A stretch of DNA of 64,000 nt, taken from Oscillospiraceae bacterium. GTDB lineage: Bacteria > Bacillota > Clostridia > Oscillospirales > SIG627. The translations under genes were made by a program, and so were the position numbers. A model generated the notes under the pieces. That model was not told the DNA's origin. It saw only the letters and a list, made by a program, of their open reading frames with translations, and made no database searches. Every line of letters begins with the position of its first letter. The stretch's first letter is position 1. This document shows positions 28,946 to 38,023 of this stretch, piece by piece. The stretch is from NCBI GenBank assembly GCA_015065325.1, contig SVQO01000007.1, positions 29,804 through 93,803 of the forward strand. The letters run 5' to 3'.

Positions 28946-29117
28946 TAATTTCTAAATAAAAAGTTTTGCTTTCTATGTTTATCAATTATATTGAGTATCA
29001 TCTTGCGAACGAATCTTTTTTCGAGGTTCAACAGGAACAAAACTTTACGACACATCAACTTTTTCAATGGAAAACTGCTAAGGAAAAATAAGATTTTCGC
29101 CTCGATTTTCATAAATT
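28946..29117. other. Intergenic stretch between the T-box promoter and the metH terminator
   Basis: AT-rich, with no open frame, hairpin or promoter that I can support. It separates two minus-strand operons. Confidence 0.5.
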
Positions 29118-29160
29118 ATAAAGACAAAAGGAGAGGGAACCACTCTCCTTTTGTCTTTAT
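29118..29160 (-). terminator. Terminator of the met operon
   Basis: A 16 bp perfect stem (29120-29135 with 29143-29158) with a 7-base loop and T-rich 3' arm, touching the metH stop codon. Confidence 0.88.
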
Positions 29161-31566
29161 TTATTTCCGCTGTTCGATCAACTCAGCCCAACGGACGGCT
29201 GCCATAGCGTCGGGTGCATAATGATCTGCACCAATAGTTTTTGCATATTCTTCAGTGAGGACAGCGCCGCCAACGATCACCTTGCACCAAGGCGCTTTTT
29301 TATGCAAAAGGCGAACGGTTTCTTCCATTGCGGGAACGGTGGTGGTCATCAGAGCAGAAAGTCCTGCAAAAGGAGCTTTGACTTCAATTACTTTTTCCAC
29401 AAATATATTGGGGGCAACGTCTTTACCGAGATCGATCACGTCAAAGCCGTAGTTTTCCAACAATAGCTTTACGATGTTTTTGCCAATGTCATGAATGTCA
29501 CCTTTTACGGTGGCAAGGACAAATTTTGCTTTTTTTCCTGTGCTTTCCGTTTCGGACAGTGCGGCTTTAATCACTTCAAAAGCACTTTTTGCCGCTTCTG
29601 CACTCATCAAAAGCTGAGGAAGAAATATGCGCTTTTCTTCAAAGCCAACGCCAACCTTGTTTAGGGCAGGGATGATCTCGCTATTGACGACATCAAGGGG
29701 AGCTTTCGTTTGGACCAACTTCTCGGTCAGATCTTTTGCTTGTTCACAAAGGCCTTTTTGAATGGCTCCCTGCAGATCCTTCGTATTGACATCTGCTTCC
29801 TTGATCCTTATCGGCGCTGCTGCCGTGGTTTGAAATTCATCTGCGTGAGCGATGTAGTCTGCGCAGTTATCGTCCAGCCCGCGGAGAGCACGAAACGCAA
29901 AATACGTTTTCATCATATCTGCGGAAAAGGGATTCATAATTGCGGCAGAGAGTCCGTTTTCAAGTGCCATGGCAAAAAACGTACCGTTAATGGCGTCGCG
30001 AACGGGAAGACCGAAAGAGATATTTGATACGCCCAGAGAGGTGTGACAACCCATTTTTTCGCGAATATGGCGCAAAGCCGTTAACGTTTCAACTGCCGCC
30101 CTTGAATCTGCACTGACTGTCAATGCCAGGGTATCAAAGATCAGATCCTTTTTATGAATTCCGTATTCTTCCGCCTTGGTTAGAATTTTTTCAGCAATTT
30201 CGATTCGTTTTTCGGCAGTCTCGGGAATACCGCTTTCATCCAAGGTAAGGCATACGACGACACCGCCGTACTTTTTTGCCAACGGGAAGATCGCTTCCAT
30301 GCTTTCAAGCTTCCCGCTGACGGAGTTGATCATTGCTTTCCCGTTGTAGCGGCGAAGCGCTTGCTCCATTGCGTTCGGATCAGCGGTATCAATCTGCAGG
30401 GGGAGATCAAGAATGGCTTGAAGCTCCGTTACCGCACTTGTCAGCATCGCCGCTTCGTCAATTTCCGGTAGACCTACGTTGACATCCAGAATGTGAACTT
30501 CTTTTTCTTTTTGTTTCACTCCCTCGTTCAGGATGTAAGCCATATCGTTTTCTGCCAAAGCCTGTTTGAATCTTTTTTTGCCGGTCGGGTTGATTCGTTC
30601 GCCGATGAGGATCGGCTCATTGCCGAATTTTACAGTGTGGCTGTAAGAGGATACGATAGTATTATTTTTCAGCGAAATCGGAATAGGCGAGTATCCTTCG
30701 ATTTTTTTTGCGAGGGCAGAAATGTATTCGGGAGTGGTGCCGCAGCAACCGCCGACTGCACGAACGCCCATTTTCACAATTTCTGAAAGATCTTTTGCGA
30801 ATTCTTCTGCGGTTACGTTATAAACCGTAGCCCCGTTTTCCATTTTAGGAAGCCCGGCGTTGGGTTTCAGTAGGACGGGAACGGACGCGGCTTCGAGGAG
30901 TTTTTTTGCAACACCGATCAACTGCTTGGGACCGAGGGAGCAGTTTGCACCAACGGCGTCAGCACCAAGTCCCTCCAGCATTGCGACCATTGCTTCAGGG
31001 GTGGCACCCGTCATTAGCTTTTCATCCGCACCGTAGGCGTTGGAAACGATAACGGGGAGGTCGCAAGATTCTTTGGCAGCCAAAAGTGCAGCCTTCGTTT
31101 CATAACTGTCGTTCATGGTTTCGATAAAAACGAGATCGACGCCGGCCTTTACACCGATATTTATGCTTTTTTTGAAAACGTTGACTGCTTCTTCAAAATC
31201 CAGATCACCGTAAGGCTTGAGAAGCTTACCGGTAGGACCCAGATCGAGGGCAATAAAGGTTTCCTTTTTTGTGTTTGAAGCAAGAACCGCTGCTTTTGCG
31301 TTATCAACTGCGGCAAAGATTATTTCATTGAGCTCATTGTCGTCAAACTTTAAGCAGTTTGCGCCGAAGGTATTTGTGGAGATCACGTTGCTTCCTGCGT
31401 CGAGATATGCAGTGTGAATTTCACGAATCACCTCGGGGTGCGATACGTTCCACCGTTCGGGAAGTTCGCCGGGCAAAAGGCCCTTATTTTGCAGAAGTGT
31501 ACCCATTCCGCCGTCTAAAATGACAAGATTGTTTTTTAAAAATTTTTTGAACGTCATATAAATCAC
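29161..31566 (-). CDS. metH: Cobalamin-dependent methionine synthase, catalytic part without activation domain
   Basis: About 800 residues in three modules: homocysteine-binding barrel (LDGGMGTLLQ; zinc cysteines in GANC and GGCCGT), pterin-binding domain (GERINPTGKKRFK), and cobalamin-binding domain with GDIHDIGKNIV, whose His coordinates B12. The C-terminal activation domain of long MetH is missing and is instead encoded by the gene just upstream. The product transfers methyl from methyl-tetrahydrofolate to homocysteine. The start is either a GTG at 31566, overlapping the previous stop, or the ATG at 31557; neither has a strong ribosome site. Confidence 0.92.
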   Translation of the reverse strand: MIYMTFKKFLKNNLVILDGGMGTLLQNKGLLPGELPERWNVSHPEVIREIHTAYLDAGSNVISTNTFGANCLKFDDNELNEIIFAAVDNAKAAVLASNTKKETFIALDLGPTGKLLKPYGDLDFEEAVNVFKKSINIGVKAGVDLVFIETMNDSYETKAALLAAKESCDLPVIVSNAYGADEKLMTGATPEAMVAMLEGLGADAVGANCSLGPKQLIGVAKKLLEAASVPVLLKPNAGLPKMENGATVYNVTAEEFAKDLSEIVKMGVRAVGGCCGTTPEYISALAKKIEGYSPIPISLKNNTIVSSYSHTVKFGNEPILIGERINPTGKKRFKQALAENDMAYILNEGVKQKEKEVHILDVNVGLPEIDEAAMLTSAVTELQAILDLPLQIDTADPNAMEQALRRYNGKAMINSVSGKLESMEAIFPLAKKYGGVVVCLTLDESGIPETAEKRIEIAEKILTKAEEYGIHKKDLIFDTLALTVSADSRAAVETLTALRHIREKMGCHTSLGVSNISFGLPVRDAINGTFFAMALENGLSAAIMNPFSADMMKTYFAFRALRGLDDNCADYIAHADEFQTTAAAPIRIKEADVNTKDLQGAIQKGLCEQAKDLTEKLVQTKAPLDVVNSEIIPALNKVGVGFEEKRIFLPQLLMSAEAAKSAFEVIKAALSETESTGKKAKFVLATVKGDIHDIGKNIVKLLLENYGFDVIDLGKDVAPNIFVEKVIEVKAPFAGLSALMTTTVPAMEETVRLLHKKAPWCKVIVGGAVLTEEYAKTIGADHYAPDAMAAVRWAELIEQRK

Positions 31567-32168
31567 TTACTCTCTGATTTTTTGATACCGACAAAAGCGG
31601 TCACGGATTTTGATGGGGAAAGCAGAAGACTCTCGTTGAGATAGACGCCAATCGTTTGATTGGTATTGAGTAAAGCCAGGATTTCCTTCTGATAATCCAA
31701 TGGTAGATCTCCGTATCCCGGGCTGAATCGCGGTGTGAACGCAAACCCTTGTTCGTGTTGAATTTTTTTGCAAAAGGTGTCGCACAGTGCCTCAACTCGC
31801 TCTGTTCCGATGCTATGTAGCATTAGAGCCTTGGCAGGGGAGAGTGATTTGTATTTTTCTATCAATCTGTCAATTTTAAGACCTGCACTGGCAACCATCA
31901 AGATCACGCTGTCACATTGTCGGAGATTTTTTTCAAGATCCTTGGATTCGATCCTCATATTTCCGATACAAAGCATTTTGTTTTCTCGTGTGATGCTGAA
32001 AACTCTATATGCCACTCTTTCGCTGAAAATATCTTTGCATTCAGCAAGACATTCGCGCAGAAGCTTGTCTGTTTCGTTCGAGGGCTTTGCAACTCCTGAA
32101 TATCGTAGGATTTCTTTTACGGAAACAGGCGGCAGGGAGCAGTTTTCAATGAAAACAGGAGAAATCAT
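31563..32168 (-). CDS. Stand-alone methionine synthase activation domain protein
   Basis: 201 residues. The segment RFSPGYGDLPLDYQ and the later IGVYLNESLLLSPSKSVTAFVGI match the SAM-binding activation domain of MetH, where the R-x-x-x-G-Y motif contacts SAM. It should reactivate oxidised cob(II)alamin on the separate MetH. It overlaps metF by 4 bp (ATGA) and metH by 4 bp, so the three are translated together. The split between catalytic part and activator is a known clostridial arrangement. Confidence 0.85.
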   Translation of the reverse strand: MISPVFIENCSLPPVSVKEILRYSGVAKPSNETDKLLRECLAECKDIFSERVAYRVFSITRENKMLCIGNMRIESKDLEKNLRQCDSVILMVASAGLKIDRLIEKYKSLSPAKALMLHSIGTERVEALCDTFCKKIQHEQGFAFTPRFSPGYGDLPLDYQKEILALLNTNQTIGVYLNESLLLSPSKSVTAFVGIKKSESK

Positions 32169-33043
32169 TTGCCCAAAATATCGGAAAGATTGGCTTGAAT
32201 TTTTGCAGCTACGTCAGGCTTATTCATAGAATAAACGTGAACGCCGTTGATTCCGTTCGCGTACAGATCGATGATCTGGTCTGTGGCGTAGGCGATGCCG
32301 GCTTGTTTCATGGCATCGGGATCCGAGCCGAATTTATCCACAAGACTTTTGAACCTCTGGGGCATAAAGGAGCCGGAAAGTTGAATTGCTCTTGAGACCT
32401 GATTCGCGTTTGTGATCGGCATAATGCCCGGAATGATGGGGACGGTAACGCCTGCTTCGCGAATCTTGTAAAGGAAATTGTAAAGAAGATTATTGTCGAA
32501 AAACATTTGAGTTGTCAGAAATTCGCATCCCGCATCAACCTTTTCTTTCAGGTATTTAATATCTTCTTTCTGATTTTGACTTTCGGGATGGATCTCCGGA
32601 TAACAAGCGCCGCCAATACAAAAATCCGGGTTTTCCGATTTCAATTCAAAGATCAGATCTGTGGCGTGTTTATAATCCCAACCGCTTCTGTCTGCATTCA
32701 AAAGATTTGCGGGAATATCTCCTCGAAGTGCCATAATGTTCTCAATGCCGGCTTTGCGAATTTCAAGAATCTTTTCTTTTACGGTAGCTCGTGTAGAAGA
32801 AACGCATGTCAAGTGGGCAAGCGTAGGAACTCCGTGAAGAGCCTTGATATTCTTTGAAATTTCAAGTGTATATTTACTTGTTCCGCCGCCGGCTCCGTAG
32901 GTTACGCTCATAAAAGAAGGACGGAGCTTTGCGATCTCTTCAACGGCAAGCCTTACGCTTTCAAAGCTGCTTTCTGTTTTGGGAGGGAAAACCTCGAAGG
33001 ATAGAGTAAGCTTATCTGATTTTAATACGTCGGTGATTTTCAT
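32165..33043 (-). CDS. metF: 5,10-methylenetetrahydrofolate reductase
   Basis: 292 residues from the ATG at 33043 (AAAGGAATG upstream). Beta/alpha barrel with SFEVFPPKTE (catalytic Glu), FMSVTYGAGG, ALRGDIP and GACYPEIHPES. It reduces methylene-THF to methyl-THF, the methyl donor for the MetH encoded two genes later. The full order is yjbR-like, metF, activation domain, metH on one transcript. Confidence 0.93.
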   Translation of the reverse strand: MKITDVLKSDKLTLSFEVFPPKTESSFESVRLAVEEIAKLRPSFMSVTYGAGGGTSKYTLEISKNIKALHGVPTLAHLTCVSSTRATVKEKILEIRKAGIENIMALRGDIPANLLNADRSGWDYKHATDLIFELKSENPDFCIGGACYPEIHPESQNQKEDIKYLKEKVDAGCEFLTTQMFFDNNLLYNFLYKIREAGVTVPIIPGIMPITNANQVSRAIQLSGSFMPQRFKSLVDKFGSDPDAMKQAGIAYATDQIIDLYANGINGVHVYSMNKPDVAAKIQANLSDILGK

Positions 33044-33047
33044 AAAA

Positions 33048-33431
33048 TCATTCCTTTTCTGTTTCAAGATCTTTTTTTGTTTTTGTCAGACGATGACTCA
33101 TAGCAATCAATCCATAGAGCTCATCCGAATCGGTTTTGGAGTTGATTTCAACGGTGATCCACTTTTCTTTATTCATGTGGTAAGCCGGATGAAAGCCTTT
33201 CTTCCCGCGTAAAATATCGCCGAGGATAGGATCAACTTTCAAATTGACTACGGTAACGGGTTCGTTGCCGTTTAACCCTAAAACCCTTGGATCAAGCTCC
33301 ATTACGACTGCAAACCACTTTCTTCCGCTAGGGTGGCGGTAAATAGCCGTTGCAGGATTCTTTGCAAACAATCGTTCCGCCGATACCCCGTAGGTATCAT
33401 GAATCTGTTTATCAAGTTCAAATCTAGTCAT
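33048..33431 (-). CDS. MmcQ/YjbR family protein
   Basis: 127 residues. The pattern YRHPSGRKWFAVVMEL, VNLKVDP and HPAYHMNKEKWITVEI is typical of the MmcQ/YjbR family (CyaY-like fold, double-wing). The family is often described as DNA-binding but its function is unclear. It is the first gene of the met operon, 4 bp ahead of metF, so a link to methyl-group metabolism is possible though not shown. Confidence 0.88.
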   Translation of the reverse strand: MTRFELDKQIHDTYGVSAERLFAKNPATAIYRHPSGRKWFAVVMELDPRVLGLNGNEPVTVVNLKVDPILGDILRGKKGFHPAYHMNKEKWITVEINSKTDSDELYGLIAMSHRLTKTKKDLETEKE

Positions 33432-33460
33432 CTTATTGCCTTTGTAAATTTATTCAATTT

Positions 33461-33489
33461 ATCTTAACACATTGGCGAAAAAAATGCAA
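33461..33489 (-). promoter_or_regulatory. Promoter of the yjbR-metF-metH operon
   Basis: On the minus strand, TTGCAT (33484-33489), a 17 bp spacer and TAAGAT (33461-33466). The leader is about 25 bases, so no SAM or cobalamin riboswitch fits here. Confidence 0.6.
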
Positions 33490-33500
33490 GAATATACATA

Positions 33501-33530
33501 AAAAAGCTGTGCGCGAAAGCACAGCTTTTT
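33501..33530 (-). terminator. Terminator of the six-gene operon
   Basis: A 12 bp perfect stem (33501-33512 with 33519-33530) with a 6-base loop and terminal T run on the minus strand's 3' side. Confidence 0.85.
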
Positions 33531-33533
33531 TAA

Positions 33534-34622
33534 TCAAAGAATATTAAGAAATTTGCGGAAAGGTGGAAGCATTGCTTCCGCCCAAATTCGGCAGCCTTCT
33601 TCGTTGGGATGCTTTTCGTATTTGCTTTTTCCTTCCCACTGGGAGTAATCCACAAGAAGAGGTGCAATATGAAAGAATCCGTCTGCTTCGTTGGAAAGCT
33701 CGTTTACAAGGTATTGGTTGATTGCATTCCAACGCTCAAGATAATCGTCCTGCCAGTCAAAGGGAGGAACGGAAATCAGAAAAACCTTGATCCCTGCGTC
33801 TTTAAGCTTTTTGACGATCGTGGCAAAGTCTTTTTTCATACCTTCTACGCTTCTGCCGCGTCCTACGTCATTGCTTCCATAGGCAACGACCACCGCATCC
33901 ATTTGCTTGGCTTTAAAGAGCCAGGCTCCGTCACTTGCGGCATCTTGTCCCTTTCCATAGCCGATGCCGAGATTCCAGTAAGAGAATTCCTCTCCGATGG
34001 AATCACTGATAAGAGCATTCCAATGGGTATAAGCATTAGATGGAGTTCCGACGCCCTGTGTAATGGAATCACCAAGATAACCGATTTTTTTTCTGACCTT
34101 GCGGTCACATCCGATCATTCCGGGGATCGGTACGCGTTTGTCAGGAACGAAACGTCCGTTTTCCAGCGTAAAAATCGGCAAAATGGATTCCCAATGGTAG
34201 GGGATCATCGCACCGCGATAACGAACCTCATAGCAGAGAAAATCTCCTTTTTCTGCAGTTAACTCTACGGGGTCAGAGGTGAAAAACTCGGCAGGCATTA
34301 CGTGCTTCGACTTCTGTCCTCCAAAAGTCAGAGAAACAAAGTTTTCGACTTCACCTGCAACCTCTGGAGAGGTTTCCTTGCAGATTCCGACTTTTGCTTC
34401 CAGAAGCTCCCACTCGTCGCAGATCTTATTACAGCAGCTTTCTTCGCCGAATTTGTAGGTGCTGTCCATTATGTTGGAAAAGAGAAGGGAATAGTTATAT
34501 GTTCCTCCTGCAAAGATCTTATAATAGATCCTGCCGGTCATTTCCTTTCCTTCTGTGCTGAATATCAACTGATTTCCTCCCGCACCCAAGGTGTTGGAGG
34601 AATAGGTTTCAAACCATTTCAC
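33534..34622 (-). CDS. SGNH/GDSL-type hydrolase
   Basis: 362 residues starting at a GTG with GAGGAG upstream. The first 180 residues look like a beta-sandwich domain. The second half is an SGNH hydrolase: GYLGDSITQG (nucleophile Ser), a conserved Gly (LGIGYGKG), GSNDVG (Asn) and HPNEEG (His), so the catalytic set is complete. No signal peptide. Such enzymes are carbohydrate esterases or lipases. As the last gene of an operon with a DUF4838 and a phosphotriesterase-type protein, it may remove acyl groups from a sugar. Confidence 0.85.
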   Translation of the reverse strand: MKWFETYSSNTLGAGGNQLIFSTEGKEMTGRIYYKIFAGGTYNYSLLFSNIMDSTYKFGEESCCNKICDEWELLEAKVGICKETSPEVAGEVENFVSLTFGGQKSKHVMPAEFFTSDPVELTAEKGDFLCYEVRYRGAMIPYHWESILPIFTLENGRFVPDKRVPIPGMIGCDRKVRKKIGYLGDSITQGVGTPSNAYTHWNALISDSIGEEFSYWNLGIGYGKGQDAASDGAWLFKAKQMDAVVVAYGSNDVGRGRSVEGMKKDFATIVKKLKDAGIKVFLISVPPFDWQDDYLERWNAINQYLVNELSNEADGFFHIAPLLVDYSQWEGKSKYEKHPNEEGCRIWAEAMLPPFRKFLNIL

Positions 34623-34633
34623 GGCGTTTCTCC

Positions 34634-35671
34634 TCAGGCATCCAACAGGGGATTATCAAGATACTTTGCGGGGTTTTTGACCAAAACGGTTTCCAGGATT
34701 TCTTCTGCGTTGTCGTATTTTTCGCGGATCATGTTTGCAATCTTGGTAACGAAATGTGCGTATCCGGGCCCCTCGTGGGTCACAAGAAGCTTTTTCAGAC
34801 AGATGTCGCAGGATACAAGAATGTTGTTCACGTAGCCGGCGTCAATGAGTTGATAAAAGACCTCCATTCTTTCTGCATCGGTGGGGAATCTGCCGTAAGC
34901 GCAGGGAATTGGGTACTCTTTTCCAAAATTGTCAAATTCAAGATAAACACCGCGATCCATAATCTTTTTCATATCTTCGACGTCAAGAAGAATATCCGTA
35001 TGGCAAATAGCAATGTTTTCAGGCTTTACACCTTCGCGTTCGAGAAGATCGATTACAAAAATTCCGTGTTGAGCCCATGGACTCAAATGAACCATAATGG
35101 GCGCACCGGTTTTTTTGTGAGCGATGGCAGAGGCTTTCAAAACACGGATCTCCTCGGGATTGATCTCGGTGCTTGTGCCGATCTCTCCGATGATGCCGGC
35201 TTTAATGTCTGTTCCGTCGATGCCTTCGGTCAGCTCTTTTACCATTACTTCTGCGATTTCCTCGATGGACATATTTTTGATTTTGTCTGGATGAGCGTCA
35301 TAGGTGTAGTAGCCGCAACAGGTAACGACGTTCATACCTGTTTCTGCCGAAAGTCTTTTCAAAAATTTTACGTCTCTGCCGATTCCGTCGATGGTAACGT
35401 CAACAAAGGTCTTACCACCCGCTTTGGTAAAAAGAGAGATTTCTTTGATGGCAAGGTCGTGATCGTCAAGCAGAAGATTGTCGCGCAGCTCGTAGCAGTT
35501 TGCCATTAAGGCGTCGTAATATTGCGGAGCAACCTTCGCATCCCAGCCAACGGAACCTGGGGTGCGGTCACCGAAGTATTGAATGCTGATGTCGATCAGC
35601 GCGTGCTCGTGAGGCGTGGTAATGCCGAGTTCTTCTTTTTTTACCACGCCGTTTACGGTCATAATACCCAT
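34634..35671 (-). CDS. Phosphotriesterase-family metal-dependent hydrolase
   Basis: 345 residues, amidohydrolase superfamily. ITTPHEHALID is the metal-binding H-x-H near the N-terminus typical of the phosphotriesterase family; later Lys/His/Asp metal positions are suggested by KAGGKTFVDVT, VHLSPW and CHTD. Relatives include bacterial lactonases and uncharacterised PHP/Php-like enzymes. AAGGAG lies ahead of the ATG. The substrate is unknown; in this operon a sugar lactone or ester is a reasonable guess. It ends 11 bp before the SGNH gene. Confidence 0.85.
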   Translation of the reverse strand: MGIMTVNGVVKKEELGITTPHEHALIDISIQYFGDRTPGSVGWDAKVAPQYYDALMANCYELRDNLLLDDHDLAIKEISLFTKAGGKTFVDVTIDGIGRDVKFLKRLSAETGMNVVTCCGYYTYDAHPDKIKNMSIEEIAEVMVKELTEGIDGTDIKAGIIGEIGTSTEINPEEIRVLKASAIAHKKTGAPIMVHLSPWAQHGIFVIDLLEREGVKPENIAICHTDILLDVEDMKKIMDRGVYLEFDNFGKEYPIPCAYGRFPTDAERMEVFYQLIDAGYVNNILVSCDICLKKLLVTHEGPGYAHFVTKIANMIREKYDNAEEILETVLVKNPAKYLDNPLLDA

Positions 35672-35682
35672 AATAGTTCTCC

Positions 35683-37617
35683 TTATTCAATAAATGCTTC
35701 TTCCTGTTCCTTGATTCGGTTCAGGATCTTGCTTTCCCATACGAGAATGAATTCGAAAACGTCAAACTCTTTTTGGAAGCGCATCTCGTTTTTGCAGGCA
35801 AAGCTGCGAGCATCTGCCCAAGCGGGATCCATTTCTTCATTTTTTCCTGTGGCTGCCAGAAGAAGAACCCTTGCAGTCTTTCTGCAAAGCTCTGTGTAGA
35901 ACAGCAAGCATTCCCAAGATCGTTTCCAAACCTCGTCCGAAGTGTTGAGATTCTCTTTGATGGTCGGTAAAAAGCTATCAATCAGTAGAGGGATTTTTGC
36001 GTAATTTGCTGCGTTTTTTGGATTTCGTACGGGCGTTTCACCACGCAAAACCGTGGGGTCGTAGAGCTCTGACAAGGTTGCAAGAAAAGGCTTTACTTTT
36101 TCGCCGTCTTTTCCGTAGCAGGCGTAAAAATAACTGTCGGAATTGGCATTAAAACCGTTTTTGCCGCTCCATAGTGCTTGTCCCATAATATTCATTCCAA
36201 GACCGTTAGGCATAAAAACGCGCATGTTTTGGCAGCTCATCATTCCATTTAAGCCAAGGCTTCGGAAGTCTTCAACGTCCTGTGCCATGATTTGTACGCT
36301 TTTATAGCATCCGGGATCATTGATATAATCCCACATATAGTGGTAGTCAAAAATGAAACTATCACCGTGGAACAACTTTTGCCATGAATGAAGATAGGGA
36401 AGTGTATCGCCGGCGCCGGGAGTAGGTACGAAACCGTTTCTCTTGAAAGGCGGCTCCTTTTTTCCACTGTCAGATGCGAGAGGAACAGAATAGCTTCTTC
36501 GAATGGGGGCGTAAAGAAGTACGAAACGATCTTGGTTGTTAAGTACTTCTTTTTCAGGCTCCCACAAAAGATCGAGATAGATCAAAAAAACGATTTTTGT
36601 TTCAAGTCCTTCACGGGTCAACCGATCGTCTATCATATTGAGAATCTTTACGTAGTGATCGGAAGGGCGGGCGGTTGCGCAATGCGAGCATTCACATTGA
36701 TTGTTTAACGTGTCAGCAAACCAGAAATGAACGTATTGGACTGTAGGATTTTCCTTTGCGTAGGTTACAACCTCATCAACAAGAAGCTGTTGCACTTCGG
36801 GATCGGAATAGCACAGATTGGTATCGATCCCCGACCCCTTAAAAAGACACTTTTTTCCGTCAATGGTTGCAATCAGCTTTTCTCTGCCGGGAATTACCTC
36901 GTCATCACGGTTCTGTTCGTGCCAGGCGCCGCTGATCATTCCCAGAATTTTGGAACCCCAACCGTGACCGATTCTCTGGTGCTGTAGGCCACGCAAAGCG
37001 ATTTCGCGATCAAAGTCTTGCACGAATGAATCGATTGTATCTAAGGAAACGGGGGTGGGCGTAAATTCGGGATTGCTGTAATGCTCATACCAACGGCGAA
37101 ACGTCCATGCGGGGCGGAACAATTGGGTAAAAAACTCGTTGAATCCCAGCTTCGGAGCCCAATCAATCATATCGACGACGTTTTCGTAACAGTTTGATCC
37201 CTCTAGACAAAGGCCGCGGTGTCTGTAAGCGGGAGTTTCGCTCAAAGTGACACAAATCTGAGATGAGTCGGTTTCGGGAGTGAATTCTCCTGCTCTGCCT
37301 GGACGAACGAAAACGCAGCCTGCTTCGCGAAAGAAACGGTAAACTGCAATTAACACGCTTCGGTCATTAACACCGACGATTTTTCCGCTGCAGCTTTTTA
37401 TGTCGATACGGATTCCATCGTCGATGATAGGATCTTCAATTTCTGAAAAAGCAGCTTTGCCAATATATAGAATGTCCCCGGATGGCAAGTTGTTGTTATC
37501 GTAAATGACAACAGTGGAGGCGGGATCCATTTTTTTCATAATTCGCGCGAATTCTTCGGCGGCGAAGCGAATCGTCGGGGAATCTTCTGTGATAACGTTC
37601 CAAATTCTTTGCTTCAT
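35683..37617 (-). CDS. DUF4838-type glycoside hydrolase-like protein
   Basis: 644 residues. The N-terminal 120 residues form an alpha/beta domain of the kind found at the start of alpha-glucuronidases and family 20 hydrolases (RFAAEEFARIM, GDILYIGKAA, VYRFFREAGCVFVRPG). The centre matches the DUF4838 pattern, with YVHFWFADTLNNQCECSHC and a following helix. No signal peptide is seen, so the protein is cytoplasmic. The four clustered cysteines/histidine could bind a metal. It is probably a carbohydrate-active enzyme, but no catalytic pair can be assigned. Confidence 0.7.
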   Translation of the reverse strand: MKQRIWNVITEDSPTIRFAAEEFARIMKKMDPASTVVIYDNNNLPSGDILYIGKAAFSEIEDPIIDDGIRIDIKSCSGKIVGVNDRSVLIAVYRFFREAGCVFVRPGRAGEFTPETDSSQICVTLSETPAYRHRGLCLEGSNCYENVVDMIDWAPKLGFNEFFTQLFRPAWTFRRWYEHYSNPEFTPTPVSLDTIDSFVQDFDREIALRGLQHQRIGHGWGSKILGMISGAWHEQNRDDEVIPGREKLIATIDGKKCLFKGSGIDTNLCYSDPEVQQLLVDEVVTYAKENPTVQYVHFWFADTLNNQCECSHCATARPSDHYVKILNMIDDRLTREGLETKIVFLIYLDLLWEPEKEVLNNQDRFVLLYAPIRRSYSVPLASDSGKKEPPFKRNGFVPTPGAGDTLPYLHSWQKLFHGDSFIFDYHYMWDYINDPGCYKSVQIMAQDVEDFRSLGLNGMMSCQNMRVFMPNGLGMNIMGQALWSGKNGFNANSDSYFYACYGKDGEKVKPFLATLSELYDPTVLRGETPVRNPKNAANYAKIPLLIDSFLPTIKENLNTSDEVWKRSWECLLFYTELCRKTARVLLLAATGKNEEMDPAWADARSFACKNEMRFQKEFDVFEFILVWESKILNRIKEQEEAFIE

Positions 37618-37643
37618 AAGAGAAAATACCTTTATTTTTTTGT

Positions 37644-38012
37644 TTAGAAGGAGTATCCTTCAACACTGTAATAAGCCATATTGGTCTGCCTGACGTCAAG
37701 TCTGCCGAAGCAAGCACAAATTGGAATATCGCTTTGTACCCAGACCGTGTATTGTACGGACTCACCAAGCATCAAGCCGCGCTCACCCAAGGGGTGATCC
37801 AATCGGATGCAAGTAGTTCTCATTCCCTCAAGCTCAACAAAGATCCCTCTTTCGGGATCCTTGTCTTCAAAAAGGAAGGTGAGCTCGATTTTTGCTTTTT
37901 CATTATTCAGGTTGGTGAGCATCAAGGCTTCGTGTCCCTCGAAGTTGGGATTGTCCCCGTGAGGAGGAAGATAGCCGTCGCAGAAGACCCAATTTCTTTT
38001 TCCTTTTTCCAT
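37644..38012 (-). CDS. ASRT-family protein (sensory rhodopsin transducer fold)
   Basis: 122 residues. The pattern NWVFCDGYLPP, GHEALMLTN, LTFLFEDKDPERG, MRTTCIRLD, SDIPICACFGRLDVRQTNMA matches the Anabaena sensory rhodopsin transducer family (ASRT, a tetrameric beta-sandwich). No rhodopsin is present and the organism looks non-phototrophic, so a sensory role is unlikely. In bacteria without rhodopsins the family tends to occur with carbohydrate genes, as here. AAAGGAG precedes the ATG. Confidence 0.82.
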   Translation of the reverse strand: MEKGKRNWVFCDGYLPPHGDNPNFEGHEALMLTNLNNEKAKIELTFLFEDKDPERGIFVELEGMRTTCIRLDHPLGERGLMLGESVQYTVWVQSDIPICACFGRLDVRQTNMAYYSVEGYSF

Positions 38013-38023
38013 GATATTCTCCT

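Noticed and set aside
33432..33500. SAM or cobalamin riboswitch ahead of the met operon
   Set aside because: The leader is short and holds no aptamer motifs.
37644..38012. Photosensory role for the ASRT-family protein
   Set aside because: No rhodopsin gene in the window and an anaerobic fermentative context make it implausible.
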